Position numbers and translations under genes: made by a program | The notes under the pieces: model-generated | What the model saw: the letters and a program-made list of their open reading frames with translations, nothing else | Told to the model about the DNA's origin: nothing | Database searches by the model: none | Shown here: positions 1-9,799 of the stretch, one piece after another | Position numbering within the stretch: position 1 is the first letter of the stretch | How the letters are laid out: the number at the start of each line of letters is the position of its first letter | NCBI GenBank assembly: GCA_013368315.1 | Contig: JAACJM010000062.1 | Span: 186,001 to 250,000 of the forward strand | Reading direction: 5' to 3' | DNA length: 64,000 nucleotides | Source of the DNA: Tetrapyrgos nigripes | Taxonomy: Eukaryota > Basidiomycota > Agaricomycetes > Agaricales > Campanellaceae

Positions 1-1122
1 TACCTGTTTGTGAGTCATTCTAGTGGACAAGCTATTGCCTATATAGTGAGGTTGCACTACTTCAATTAGAAGTGCACAAAATGATGGGGTGCATGGCCAG
101 GTGTTTACCTGCCATATCAACGGGGTGACTGCAGCTGCAGATGATGGGGCAGCCACATCTGTAGCACTGCCTTTTGATACTGGTGCAGGCTTGGGTGTTG
201 CTTTCGTAGAGAGATTGCATTTGGCTGGCTTCAAAGGTGTGTGGACTGAAGAGGGAGAGACTAGAACTATATTGACAAGCTATATAGGCAGCTCAATGAG
301 AAGAAACGTAAAAGAAATAATATAGTCATACCTGATTTTCCCTCGCTCCTGTTGACAAGACCACTGTCTGAGCTGCTGGCATGTCAATTGGTCCAGACTC
401 CTCAATATCATCATCTTTCAATCCACCATTCTCATTCAAACCACCCATATCAACCTCACATTCCATTTGCTGAGTCTTATCTGCCAGGTCATTGGTGTAC
501 TCAGGAGCACTGGTGGTGAGAAAGGAAAGTTGTCAGTCAACATGTCATGTGTGAATGTGTGTCAACCTCACTTCATCTTTTTCTTCATAGCTGCAGTGTC
601 CTTTCTGGCTACCTGTTGGTTGCAGCTTAGTTTGCTTGAGTGTCTGTTTCTGAGAAAGGTTAGTATGAGGTCATCATAAAGAAAATATTGTCTCACCAAT
701 TGCTTCATTGTAACAGAATCATCAACCTTCTCAACCTGGATCTCTGAGTCATCAATCATGGTGTTGTCATCGTCATCTTCTGATGGTTCAAGTTTCTTGA
801 TCCTCTCAGCAGCATCAGCAGCTACCTCTTCCTCTTTGTCTAGTTCAATTTCTGCCTGCAATTTTGCAATTTCAGCCTCGATCTTTGCTTTTTCTGCTGC
901 CATGTCAGCAGCTACCTGTGCAGATGACTGTCTTGGCTGTGGTTCAGGTAGTGCATCAAGCCTGGCAGCTTTGAAACCATGATTTGTCTGTGGTGGAAGG
1001 ATAGAAGGCTTTGTGTTGGGGTCTGGCAAGGTTGTATCTCCATTGAGGATTTCTGCTGGAGAGTTGTCTGCTTCAGCTGATGCCTTTTGTTTCCTCACTG
1101 TGGGCTTGGGTATTGGTTTCAT
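1..1122 (-). CDS. putative spliced acidic coiled-coil protein, incomplete
   Basis: An open minus-strand stretch starts at an ATG near 1122 and runs to about 690. It encodes a Pro/Lys-rich N-terminus, then an Ala/Glu/Lys segment (about 905-800) with heptad-like spacing suggesting a coiled coil, then an acidic run. Further left on the same strand, coding-like stretches at about 515-330 and 265-110 are separated by intron-like GT...AG segments (for example about 328-266), so the gene may continue off the left edge. I could not phase all exons into one frame. It lies back to back with the Plavaka transposase, so it may be a transposon accessory gene or its relic. No family is recognised. Confidence 0.3.
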
Positions 1123-3523
1123 TGTCTGGATAGTTGCCACATTTTTCAAGTTCTGGCCCTTGCATCCCTGTCATGTTAGACCTGGGTGAGGTTGTGTTGA
1201 GAAGGAAGCATAAATTATGTGTCTCAGTCCCCTAGTGCGAGTGTCTTGAAAATTTTCCAAAGTCCAACACATGCTCACATGTATTTACCCATCATCCATG
1301 TTTGACTGCACATATCCTGGCTGCAACAGAACTTTCAAGTCATCTCATGGGTACACTCAACACATCAACTTCATACATCAAGAGGTCACCCAAGAGCCTG
1401 AAGACGATAGCCATGAAGATAGATATTCTTACATGCGACATCCTACTATGACAGGTATTTAACAATGTTGTCTAACTCATGTTTCTCTCTGACACGAAAT
1501 AATCCAGCTCTTCCTACAGACAAACACAGCACCTTTCTACCTCCTCATGCACCCCCAGTGCTATTGGCTCCAGAACCAATGGCACACAGTCCTGAAGCTT
1601 GGTCACCATTTCACAACCATGTCAACTTCAAATTTGCTCACCATCATTTTGTTCATGCCCAATCTTCAATACCAGAAGTTGATTTTGAGCTAGATTTATG
1701 GAGGGCCAAGGTTTTGGCCACCAGCAGTGTCCCAGACTGCATACCATGAAACAAAGCTCAACAAATGTATGAAAACATCGATGCAATCAATGACATCAAT
1801 GTTCAGTGGGTGCATATGGATGTGGAGTATTCCAGACCTCACCCTCTAGGTGTCACACCAGCAAGAAGTACCATGTTGTTCTTTGGGACATGTGAGCTCT
1901 CTTTCACCAACAGGTGATGATGAAGGATTAGAACCCAGTATTCAAGAAAGTTGTGTATTGTCAGTTTAACAGACAAGGCAAGCAGGTGTGATCAGACTTC
2001 ATGTCTGGGGACTGGGTGTGGAAGCAATGTGTATATAGTGTGCTGCCTTCATTATTTTTTACAGAACAAGATTGCAAAGGATCAGCATGCACATGGTTCA
2101 ATGTTTGTACCTTGGATCGCTGGTAGTGACAAGATGACTGTTTCCATTGCAACAGGTCATCAGGAATATCACCCTGTTTATGCTTCACCTGGAGACCTGA
2201 CCAATACTGCGCTCCTACCCATTGCTTTTCTGGCTATTCCTAAAAGTAAGTCTTTTCATGCTTGCTTCACTGTTTCACCCTAATCATTCCTCTTACTAGC
2301 CAGCAAAAGCCAAGCCAAGAAACCCAAATATCAAGCCTTTGTACACCAGCTGTATCATGCATCACTTGCTGCTGTATTTGAGCTGCTGTGTGCATGCACG
2401 ACTGGCACCAAACCTGATATAGTGCACTGTCCTGATGGCCATTACCAATGTGTCATCTATGGCCTTGGTCCCTACATCACTGATTACCCTGAGCAAGTCT
2501 GGTTGTCATGTGTGGTTTCTGGATGGTGTGCAAAGTGTGTATTTTTTCTTCTTATGTCCCATGACCAGGTGCTAATGCTGTTTTAGAGATATGAACTTTC
2601 TGGATGACCTTGACGCTCCAAATGCTCAGCCTTGGACAGAGAGGAAGATGGACTACATCATCAACAACTTCAACCCAAAAATAGCTTGGGATGATTTCAG
2701 AGTTTGTAGTGATGTCATAGTGAGTGTTTCATTTCTGTTCACCGTGAGCTTCACCTGCTGAAATGAGTTGTTAGCCCTTCACAAGAGATTTCCCTCAAGC
2801 CGATATACACAAACTGATGTTGCTGGACCTTCTCCATCAAGTCATCAAAGGGACCTTCAAGGACCACCTTGTTGAGTGGATTATGGACTACATCAACCTC
2901 GCACATCATCCAAAGTGCACACTGGAAATTTTGAAGGATATTGACCAAAGGTAGCTGCTATCCATGTTTTTATTTTATACTTTATTTTGACCATCCTGAG
3001 TAGGATATCTGCTGTTCCTGCATACCCTGGCCTTCAACAATTTCCTGATGGATGCAATTTTGTGCAGTGGACAGGCAATGACTCAAAAGCTCTGATGAAG
3101 GTGAGAACTGTTCACATTACAAAACAACATTGCTAATCTCATCTACTGGCAGGTCTAGATCACAGCCATGTCTGGTTACATCCCAGATGACATGGTCAGA
3201 GCTCTTTCCAGGTTCATGAGCTTTTGCTACCTTGCACAGCACAACTCCCATACTCCCAATTCCCTCGAGCTCATGTCAAAAACATTGGAAGAATATCACT
3301 ACTATTGCAAAATTTTCATCGAGACTGGTGTTCATTCAAGTATCTCCCTTCCCAAACAGCATGCTCTTGTACACTACATACCATCTATCTGTCTGTTCGC
3401 ATCCCTCAATGGCCTTTGCTCATTGATTACAGAAAGCAAGCACATCAAGGCTGTCAAGGAGCCATGGCGCCAGTCCAACCATTATGAAGCACTTATGCAA
3501 ATGGTTACCAGCATCATCCGTAT

Positions 3524-3981
3524 TGTCATGACATCTATATTTGGTACTATTTATTTCTTCTTATCTCCGTATCCTCGGATCTTTACACCATTTGACTCTT
3601 GTTCCACATGCTACGCACCGGACCTTTCATTTCTCCGATACAGCTTCGATACAGCTTCTTGACAGCTTCCTTTACAGCTTTCTTTACAGCTTTCCTTACA
3701 GCCTTTCTTACAGCTTTACTTTTACATATATAAACCCTGCCCTGACACCTGGTTCCCCATCTCGACCTCTTCGTCGTTGGGACTAGGTGTGTATTCCCCT
3801 TTTCATTACTTCTTTCACCTTTACTGATGGGCACTGTAGTTTCAGTACTTACTGCTGTCTGTTAGGTATTTAGTACATTCTTTGTCATTGGGACCAGTTC
3901 CAGTACTTACTGCTGTCTGTTAGTTGAGTTGAGCCTGTAGCTCCTCGTTATCGCTATCTAAGTGCTCGCCCCTTTGTGACA
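3524..3981 (+). mobile_element. solo LTR inserted in the Plavaka copy
   Basis: The 458-bp element begins TGTCA and ends TGACA, a perfect 5-bp inverted terminal repeat of the TG...CA type. It is flanked by cgtat (3519-3523) and catat (3982-3986), a 5-bp target duplication with one change. Inside are a TATA-like motif (about 3724-3731) and a 23-bp direct repeat (cagtacttactgctgtctgt, at about 3843 and 3901). No retrotransposon coding region is present, so this is the product of LTR-LTR recombination. Removing it and one target copy restores the transposase frame (...SIIR-IAKL...). Confidence 0.82.
3639..3723 (+). repeat. 12-bp tandem repeat inside the LTR
   Basis: About seven units of an acagctttcttt-like motif, 11-12 bp each, lie just upstream of the LTR TATA-like motif. 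The copies are imperfect. Confidence 0.8.
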
Positions 3982-4124
3982 CATATTGCCAAGCTCATTG
4001 CCATGTATTGCCACCTCACTGTTAGAGGCATGATGGTCAGTTCCACATTTAGCTATCAAGTGATGATGGCTTCTGGGGAGGAAATGGAGGAGACAGTTGA
4101 TTCAGATGAGGAATTGAATGATGA

Positions 4125-4239
4125 TGAAAGAATACCCACTGATGAACATGGAGCTTGTCTGTCGTGGCTGGAACTTGGAAACAGCAAGAGCAGACTGGAC
4201 AGTGAGTCCAATAACAACAGCAATATAAGAGACCTTCAT
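4125..4239 (-). pseudogene. DyP peroxidase 5' fragment (signal-peptide exon)
   Basis: The minus strand from the ATG at 4239 encodes MKVSYIAVVIGLTVQSALAV and continues into KFQPRQ, nearly identical to the first exon of DyP1 and DyP2. Similarity continues a short way into intron 1 and upstream through a TATA-like motif (about 4319-4326). No other peroxidase exon follows; the sequence joins the 3' end of the Plavaka relic near 4125. It is a truncated third copy of the peroxidase gene, probably left by duplication or transposon-associated rearrangement. Confidence 0.75.
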
Positions 4240-4538
4240 GAGTTGAAAATAATGAAGAAGTAAAAAAAAATGACGAAGGAAACCCTGGGGTGTTGAGAGC
4301 AAACTGGAAGAAGGCCAGCTTTTATACTTAGGTTGTGTTTTGTCCATTGATTCGTAATGAAAGAGGGCCGAAGATTGAATACTAATTAGTGTTCTGCAAT
4401 ATCTGAGACAGAAACGCTAGTCGGAGAGGGATCCCTATCAGACTGAGTGTGACCTTCAACTCGTATACGGAGTAACCAAGCAAACAGAATATGTTAAGAT
4501 TCAGATAAACATGCTATTAAGTGGTAAGCCACCGAAGT

Positions 4539-5588
4539 CAAGGGGGTCCGAAAAATTTATTTTATTACACAACCTTGAAAAAAATTTTAAGGACCTTGAG
4601 CAGACCGACCGACCGACCTTCCTTCCATAAAAGGTAGCTTATGTAATATACACGTCATCAATTTCGCCTTCCTCGTTTCTGAGACCGACCTCTCTCTGCC
4701 TCGCAAACCTCGCACAGCCAGCCAGACAGCACAAACTCATCCAGCTGCACACATATACAATGGTACTATGATTTGGGAACGCAAAGGTGAGTTTCCTGAT
4801 GCAAAAATGGCAGTAATAGTACTCACCCATTTTGCTCGGTTGCTGCAACCAGCTGCAACGTCGGTCGACTTCTCTCCATCTTGGACAACCACCCCGCACA
4901 CACACACGAAGATATCGCTACCTTCCATCACTCTGGGCTAGTGAACTGCACGGGTATCCCGCGGGTACTTTTGAGGCTACCCGTACCCGTACCCGTGAGC
5001 CCTGTATACCCGCGGGTCTTGAGTCGATGAAGGAAAAACAACTATTTGCATACAAAAAAAGGTGAGAATTAACCGTTAGTATATATTAATACATTGAACT
5101 AATACGTACAAAGCCTAATTGAAGCGTTTATGGCCTGTTTGAGCCACCGTCAACTGGCACGGGTCTGGAAATCTGTACCCGTACCCGTACCCGTCAGACC
5201 CTTACCCGTGACCCGTGATAACCCGCCGGACCCGTGCTTTTCACTACTCTGGGCCTTTTGGTATGCTGGGATTTCTCATCCGAGTCAATCATTACTGTTT
5301 TTTTTTCTGAGTACACTGATGGAGTGGACGGCCAGGCAATGAGGATATTTGATTTTCCATCTTACATGACCTATCCTCGCTGCCGCTGCCTATGATAGCT
5401 TACTTTACTTCATCTTTGTTGCTCAAACTGTCAGAAAGGGATGTAAAATTATTTTATACACACTATCCTGCTCTTCTCAACGTCTACGAAGCCCAAAAAT
5501 ATTACGCATCAAAAATTTTTTAGTGGCCTGCGGACCTCCAACCGACCGACCCCGGAGTGTACCGGTCCACAGTATCCGAACCCCCTTG
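4539..5588. mobile_element. hAT-like non-autonomous element A1
   Basis: The ends are CAAGGGGGTCCG and CGAACCCCCTTG, a 12-bp inverted repeat with one mismatch. The element is flanked on both sides by accgaagt (4531-4538 and 5589-5596), a perfect 8-bp target duplication, which is the hAT hallmark. Subterminal sequence has A/T-rich runs and gaccgaccgacc tetramers near both ends, shared with the elements at 42345 and 61807. No transposase is encoded. A second hAT-like element is nested at 4939-5246. Confidence 0.85.
4939..5246. mobile_element. hAT-like MITE B1, nested in element A1
   Basis: This 308-bp element begins TAGTGAACTGCACGGG and ends CCCGTGCTTTTCACTA. It is flanked by ctctgggc (4931-4938 and 5247-5254), a perfect 8-bp target duplication. 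Both ends carry iterated acccgt units, typical subterminal repeats for hAT transposase binding. It is non-coding. The element at 38129-38500 has the same architecture. Confidence 0.85.
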
Positions 5589-5693
5589 ACCGAAGTACGA
5601 TATGCCAGTGGTATGAGTTTGACAAAGTTTGGAAACAGAGAGCAATGCTTGTATCGGAGCAATGAAAGCGGAATGCTATGGGTTTGGCTTTGC

Positions 5694-6056
5694 CTAGTAG
5701 TAGTACTTGCGTAGCATGCTGTCTGTTCCGTTGAACTTGTAAGTTAACGAGGCTTCGTCCAGCTGGGCCACGGTCGAATTGAAAGTCATAGAGGTGCTTG
5801 CCAGGGAGGGTCCAGTTATAAATGGAGTAAGGATGCCATGATTTACAGTGTTGTCGAAAGGTGCTCCGACGGCGACGAGGAGTGACGAGGACATCGGGTA
5901 ACAGTCGGACTGCGGAGCGGTCGGATAAATCCGAAACGCCACAAAGTTGCCGGAACGCCAAATTTCGGTGAGGGGCTCCTCTCCCCTGAGGAGGCGCGTA
6001 TGGCCGAATGTTACCCAGCCGCGGGCATTTTCGCGACCTTGTATGAATGAAACCAT
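5694..6056 (-). CDS. hypothetical protein, possibly a gene remnant
   Basis: An open frame of 120 codons starts at the ATG at 6056 and stays open for some codons upstream, so it may be the last exon of a longer gene. The composition looks protein-like, with aromatic and small residues and no long low-complexity run. I recognise no family. It lies between the end of element A1 and the 3' end of DyP1. It could equally be a chance frame. Confidence 0.25.
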   Translation of the reverse strand: MVSFIQGRENARGWVTFGHTRLLRGEEPLTEIWRSGNFVAFRIYPTAPQSDCYPMSSSLLVAVGAPFDNTVNHGILTPFITGPSLASTSMTFNSTVAQLDEASLTYKFNGTDSMLRKYYY

Positions 6057-6316
6057 TATTGTATTTGCCAGTTTGTACAGCGACAAAACTTTCCCTACAA
6101 CTACAATTTGTTACCGTAATAATCCCTATATATAAGTAGATAGATAGATATGTAGAGTCCAACGTCTGTACATTAGGTTCCTAGTAGTCTATAGACCAAC
6201 TAATCAACGAGTGAGGAAGTGAAGGCGGATGAAATGACTGTGGAAGTGATGCCATTACGAGTGATAGGGTTTCAGGGTCCGAGTCGTTGGGTCAGAGTGG
6301 TGATAGGAAGGGTTTC

Positions 6317-8129
6317 TTAAGCAGAGAGGACGCCCGAGAGAGCGGAGATGGGAGGAGAGAAGAAGTATTCTCCACCACGAGAGACGACGAATTCGACGTC
6401 CAGACTGAATTTCTTGGTGGGGGTAAGAGGATCGGTACCAGAAATATCACGAGGAGTCTCTGCAGCGCTGCCTGCGGCACGACCAATGATGGGGTCGACA
6501 CCAGGACTAGAAAGACCGAGTTTAGCCAGATGAAAAGTGGTAACGGAGAAGAAAACTTACGGAGTGGTCTTGCCGAAGATGAAATTTGCATTGTTCACCC
6601 ATGCTTCTTGCATGAACTCGAATCCCTGTGCAATGTTTGATTGATAGGCAACGAAAGCAAGGCCACGCTCGAGAGCAGGGTCAGTGCTGGATTGTTGGGC
6701 GGAGGTTTCAGCATCAGTGACCTCAGGTCCGTAAGGGATACCGGCACGCATGATGTGATGACCGGTGTTTTCGCTGCCCAAGTCGGCACGAGGACGAGTC
6801 TTACGAATGTGAGCGGAGAAGGGGCAGTTGGTCTGGTTGGAAGCGAAGACGAATCCGGGAACCTCGGGGTGGTTGAAGGTGAAGTTGTTGTTCCTGGTGT
6901 TGTCGTTGGCAAGATCAGTGTCGTCACGCAAAGGAGCGAGATCAATGGGTGCTCCCTTAGAAGAAATAGATATCAGGCGTTGAAATGATGTAGTGTAGGG
7001 TTTAAACTTACACTCTTCCATCGTCCAATTAAACGAGCACCGAAAAGATCTTCGTTCTCTTGTGCGGTCAATCCAGGAACGCTGAGAGCATGGTTGGCAA
7101 CGTATTTGTTGAACTCAGGAACCATTTGTTGTAATTGACGGAATACAAGGAAGGAACCACCGGTAGTCCAGGAAGGACGGCTACTTTGTAATGAGTCACC
7201 GGTCTCGCCGACGAGGAGTTCACCTGGAGCAACAGTGGCCTGTCCATTAAGGACGTTCTGAGTGAAGCCCTGTACGGCAGGCTGACTGATTCCATCCATG
7301 AAACCGAAATCTGATCACAATATTTCCAGGTGAGAATCTATCTCAACAATCCAAGTTTCAACAACTTACGTTCATGACCTTCCTCATTACCGGGGCGGGC
7401 AGCACCTGCGACACGGTGAATCTCAGAGATCGAGCTACCGAGGATGCTCTGAAGGCTGGCGAGCTCATTGTTGACGTTGTCGACGGTGTCGGATGCAAGA
7501 AGGAAAACACCATGGATCTTGGTTCCAGCAAAGCCAGAGACCCAGTTTGTTGTTCCAGCATCACCGAGTTTCGCAGCATCAGCAAACTGTCCACTTTGGA
7601 ACCCAGCGTCACCGAGGTTATCGGAAACACCAAGAGCAGTCAGACCGGCTTGGGAGAAGGCAATGTTCACGGCAGTGATGGGCTGGGTGCTGACGGACAG
7701 CAGTTGATTGGTGTTGGTGATGAGCGATTTGATGTCAGAGGACAACTTCGATTTGAAAGTGGCCGCATCGTTGATGCTGAAGAAGAAGAACAATTCCTTC
7801 TTTTTCTTCATACCAATCCTACGAAAGCAGCCGAGTCAGCATCAAGCCACTGCAGATCCTATGCAGTATCTTACAAGATATCACCCTGAATGTCATTCAG
7901 GTTGAGGCCCGCGTTGGCTGGAGTAACGCCCGCAAGTCTGGCATTTTGTGGGCTAGGCAAGTCTGGCTGAGCGTCGGGGTCTAGTAGAGAACTATTAGAA
8001 GGTGGGTTGTAAGCAGAAAAGATGATACTCACTAATGAGAATGGACGTCCGACGTGGCTGGAACTTGGGAACAGCAAGAGCTGACTGGACAGCGAGTCCA
8101 ATAACAATAGCAATATAAGAAACCTTCAT
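6317..8129 (-). CDS. DyP-type peroxidase, secreted (DyP1)
   Basis: Six exons: 8129-8033, 7980-7875, 7818-7370, 7310-7012, 6955-6561, 6506-6317, giving 511 aa with all phases matching. The enzyme is a heme peroxidase that uses H2O2 to oxidise dyes, phenols and carotenoids outside the cell. It has an N-terminal signal peptide (about residues 1-20), the GXXDG motif as GFMDG at about 220-224 with the catalytic Asp, the proximal heme His in HIRKTRP (about 366), and the distal Arg in RAGIPYG (about 387). The length fits secreted basidiomycete DyPs of the Marasmius type. The paralogue DyP2 at 36005 has the same exon structure and shares about 200 bp of promoter. The first ATG is chosen because it gives the signal peptide. 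Confidence 0.93.
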
Positions 8130-8208
8130 GACTCGAAAATATTAAGAAAGAGAAGAGAAAGAAGACGACGAAGGAAACCCTGCAGTCTGGACAGGAAAGT
8201 GGATCAGG

Positions 8209-8215
8209 TTTTATA
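8209..8215 (-). promoter_or_regulatory. TATA box of DyP1
   Basis: TATAAAA on the minus strand lies 80 bp upstream of the DyP1 start, in a block also found upstream of DyP2 (TATAAAA at 35916-35922), including the shared tail CTTTCCTGTCCAGACT. Confidence 0.6.
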
Positions 8216-8330
8216 GCTTTGGCACTGTCGGTTAGTACGGCAATGTTGGAAATACGATGATGATCTTACAAGGAGCAATGAAGCACTGAATAGTGCACTG
8301 CCCAGCTAATCGAGAGACAGGGGAAACAAG

Positions 8331-9799
8331 TCAAAGGAAGATTTGGCTTTCCGTGACATGAGAATGAGATATGTGTTAACTGACAATTTGGTGAGATCCA
8401 CTGGAACGTTGAAACTTCCGCTTTTACAATTTACAATTTACATACCAAATTTCCCTCGGAGTACACGCGTACAAGGACACCATTGGACGGCATAGAGTTC
8501 CCAGAGGTCTCGCATACTGGGAAAGATCGCTTCCGAAGCCTGGCCCGGGGTTCTTCGTCCGTCGACGTCGATCGCCTCGTTGGTGGCGGTGCATTTCTCG
8601 AACCGGCAAGGTCAAATTTCCCCTTCCTGGGCAGTGGCGGCCGTGCGGGAGCATCATCTCATGAAAGAAAGCTCGTCTTTACTCCCACCTCACTGCATAC
8701 CCCTCAACCGGTTTCGTATGTCGCTGACTCGCTGATTGATCGGGTTTGTAAGTCTTGGACGTGAAAGAGGGTAGAACTGGCAGATGTATTTGAAAGCAAA
8801 AGAAGCTATACCATGGTCTTGGGTGGCAGTCAGGTACGATGGCGCACATTTGTTCACTGTACTCGACATCTGTCTCTTCACCTGTTTATGACCCTAGGAA
8901 GTCTTTGTTATTTCCCCGTAAATGTGGCTTGGCTTTCGTGGCGGGAGGACACATATATCGGAGACCCTTGGACTTAGCTTCAGCCCTAATGGAGTACTGG
9001 CCACATCTTCTCCACGCCATTGGCGACAGTCCAACTTGAAGATGAATTCCATTCATACGACAATCGTCAGTTGTCTTCTCTGGTTTTCTCATTGAGCGGC
9101 ATATAAGCTAGTACAATCCGGGAAAAGCCAGGTGAGTCCAGACGTAGAACGGACCACAATTTGTGTACGTATTGCGCATCGCTCCCAGCGATTCCTAACG
9201 ACCAGTTCAGAGATATTTAGAAACATTGAAAAGCATAGAACCAAGAAACTGGCTTTTTGAATATCGTCAAATCATGAGCATGTGTTGGGACTTCCACATA
9301 CAAACTTACTTGATTCACCAACAAATTCAAGAGAAGAGCTCACCTGCTGCTTCAGCTCAGCTCAAGTCGAGAGCGGGATTGTCAGATTAGTCACCAGGAA
9401 CGACCTTTGATTAGAACACGGGTTTTCAAACAGCATCAAGCGCACGGCACCTTCCTTCATTCTTGCCTATGGTAAGAGCAAGTTCGTAACCCCGTGGAAG
9501 AGAAGTCGACATACGTGTGATTGACAAGCGAACTGCAGTAAGAGATGATTATCACTAATTAAAGTTATCAAAGTTGTAAATCATATATCTATAGACGCAG
9601 TCAGTTTCATAAATTTCACCCACGTCGTCCAGTAAACTTCTCTGAAACACAGTAACACCAGCGATCCGACATGTGCGCCCAGGCACCTGTAAAACCCAGA
9701 GCGCCGGTGACTGAGGATTGTCGACAGCTAGGAACAAAGCCACCAGGGTAAGACGACAGTGGTGATGATACAGTGTATTCTTGCTGAGCGAGCATGTAC
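8331..9799. other. intergenic, no gene seen
   Basis: Only short, unconvincing frames occur here. I see no family similarity, no terminal repeats and no RNA gene. Confidence 0.5.

Larger units (their letters stand above)
1298..4125 (+). pseudogene. Plavaka-type transposase, broken
   Basis: The first exon (1298-1456) has a C2H2 zinc finger with the usual Plavaka start (CTYPGC, then an H-x4-H pair). Later blocks match the family order: a Pro-rich FLPPHAPP segment, an F-E-x-D-LW segment near 1685, GSDKMTVSIATG near 2120, FLAIPK near 2230, CPDGHYQCVIYGLGPYITDY near 2430, PWTERK near 2630, and the long helical C-terminal part at 3160-3520. Intron-like gaps fall between blocks. In-frame stops at 1747-1749 and within the FMSGDW block near 1988 break the frame. 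A solo LTR (3524-3981) interrupts the C-terminal region, and the reading frame resumes after it (ending near 4125). Plavaka elements are CACTA-related cut-and-paste transposons of basidiomycetes. This copy should be inactive. Confidence 0.8.

Noticed and set aside
1747..1990. Repeat-induced point mutation as the cause of stops in the Plavaka copy.
   Set aside because: One stop fits a G-to-A change, but I did not see a general excess of such changes and the evidence from two sites is too thin.
3639..3723. The short tandem repeat as a CRISPR-like array.
   Set aside because: Units are 11-12 bp without unique spacers, in a eukaryotic LTR.
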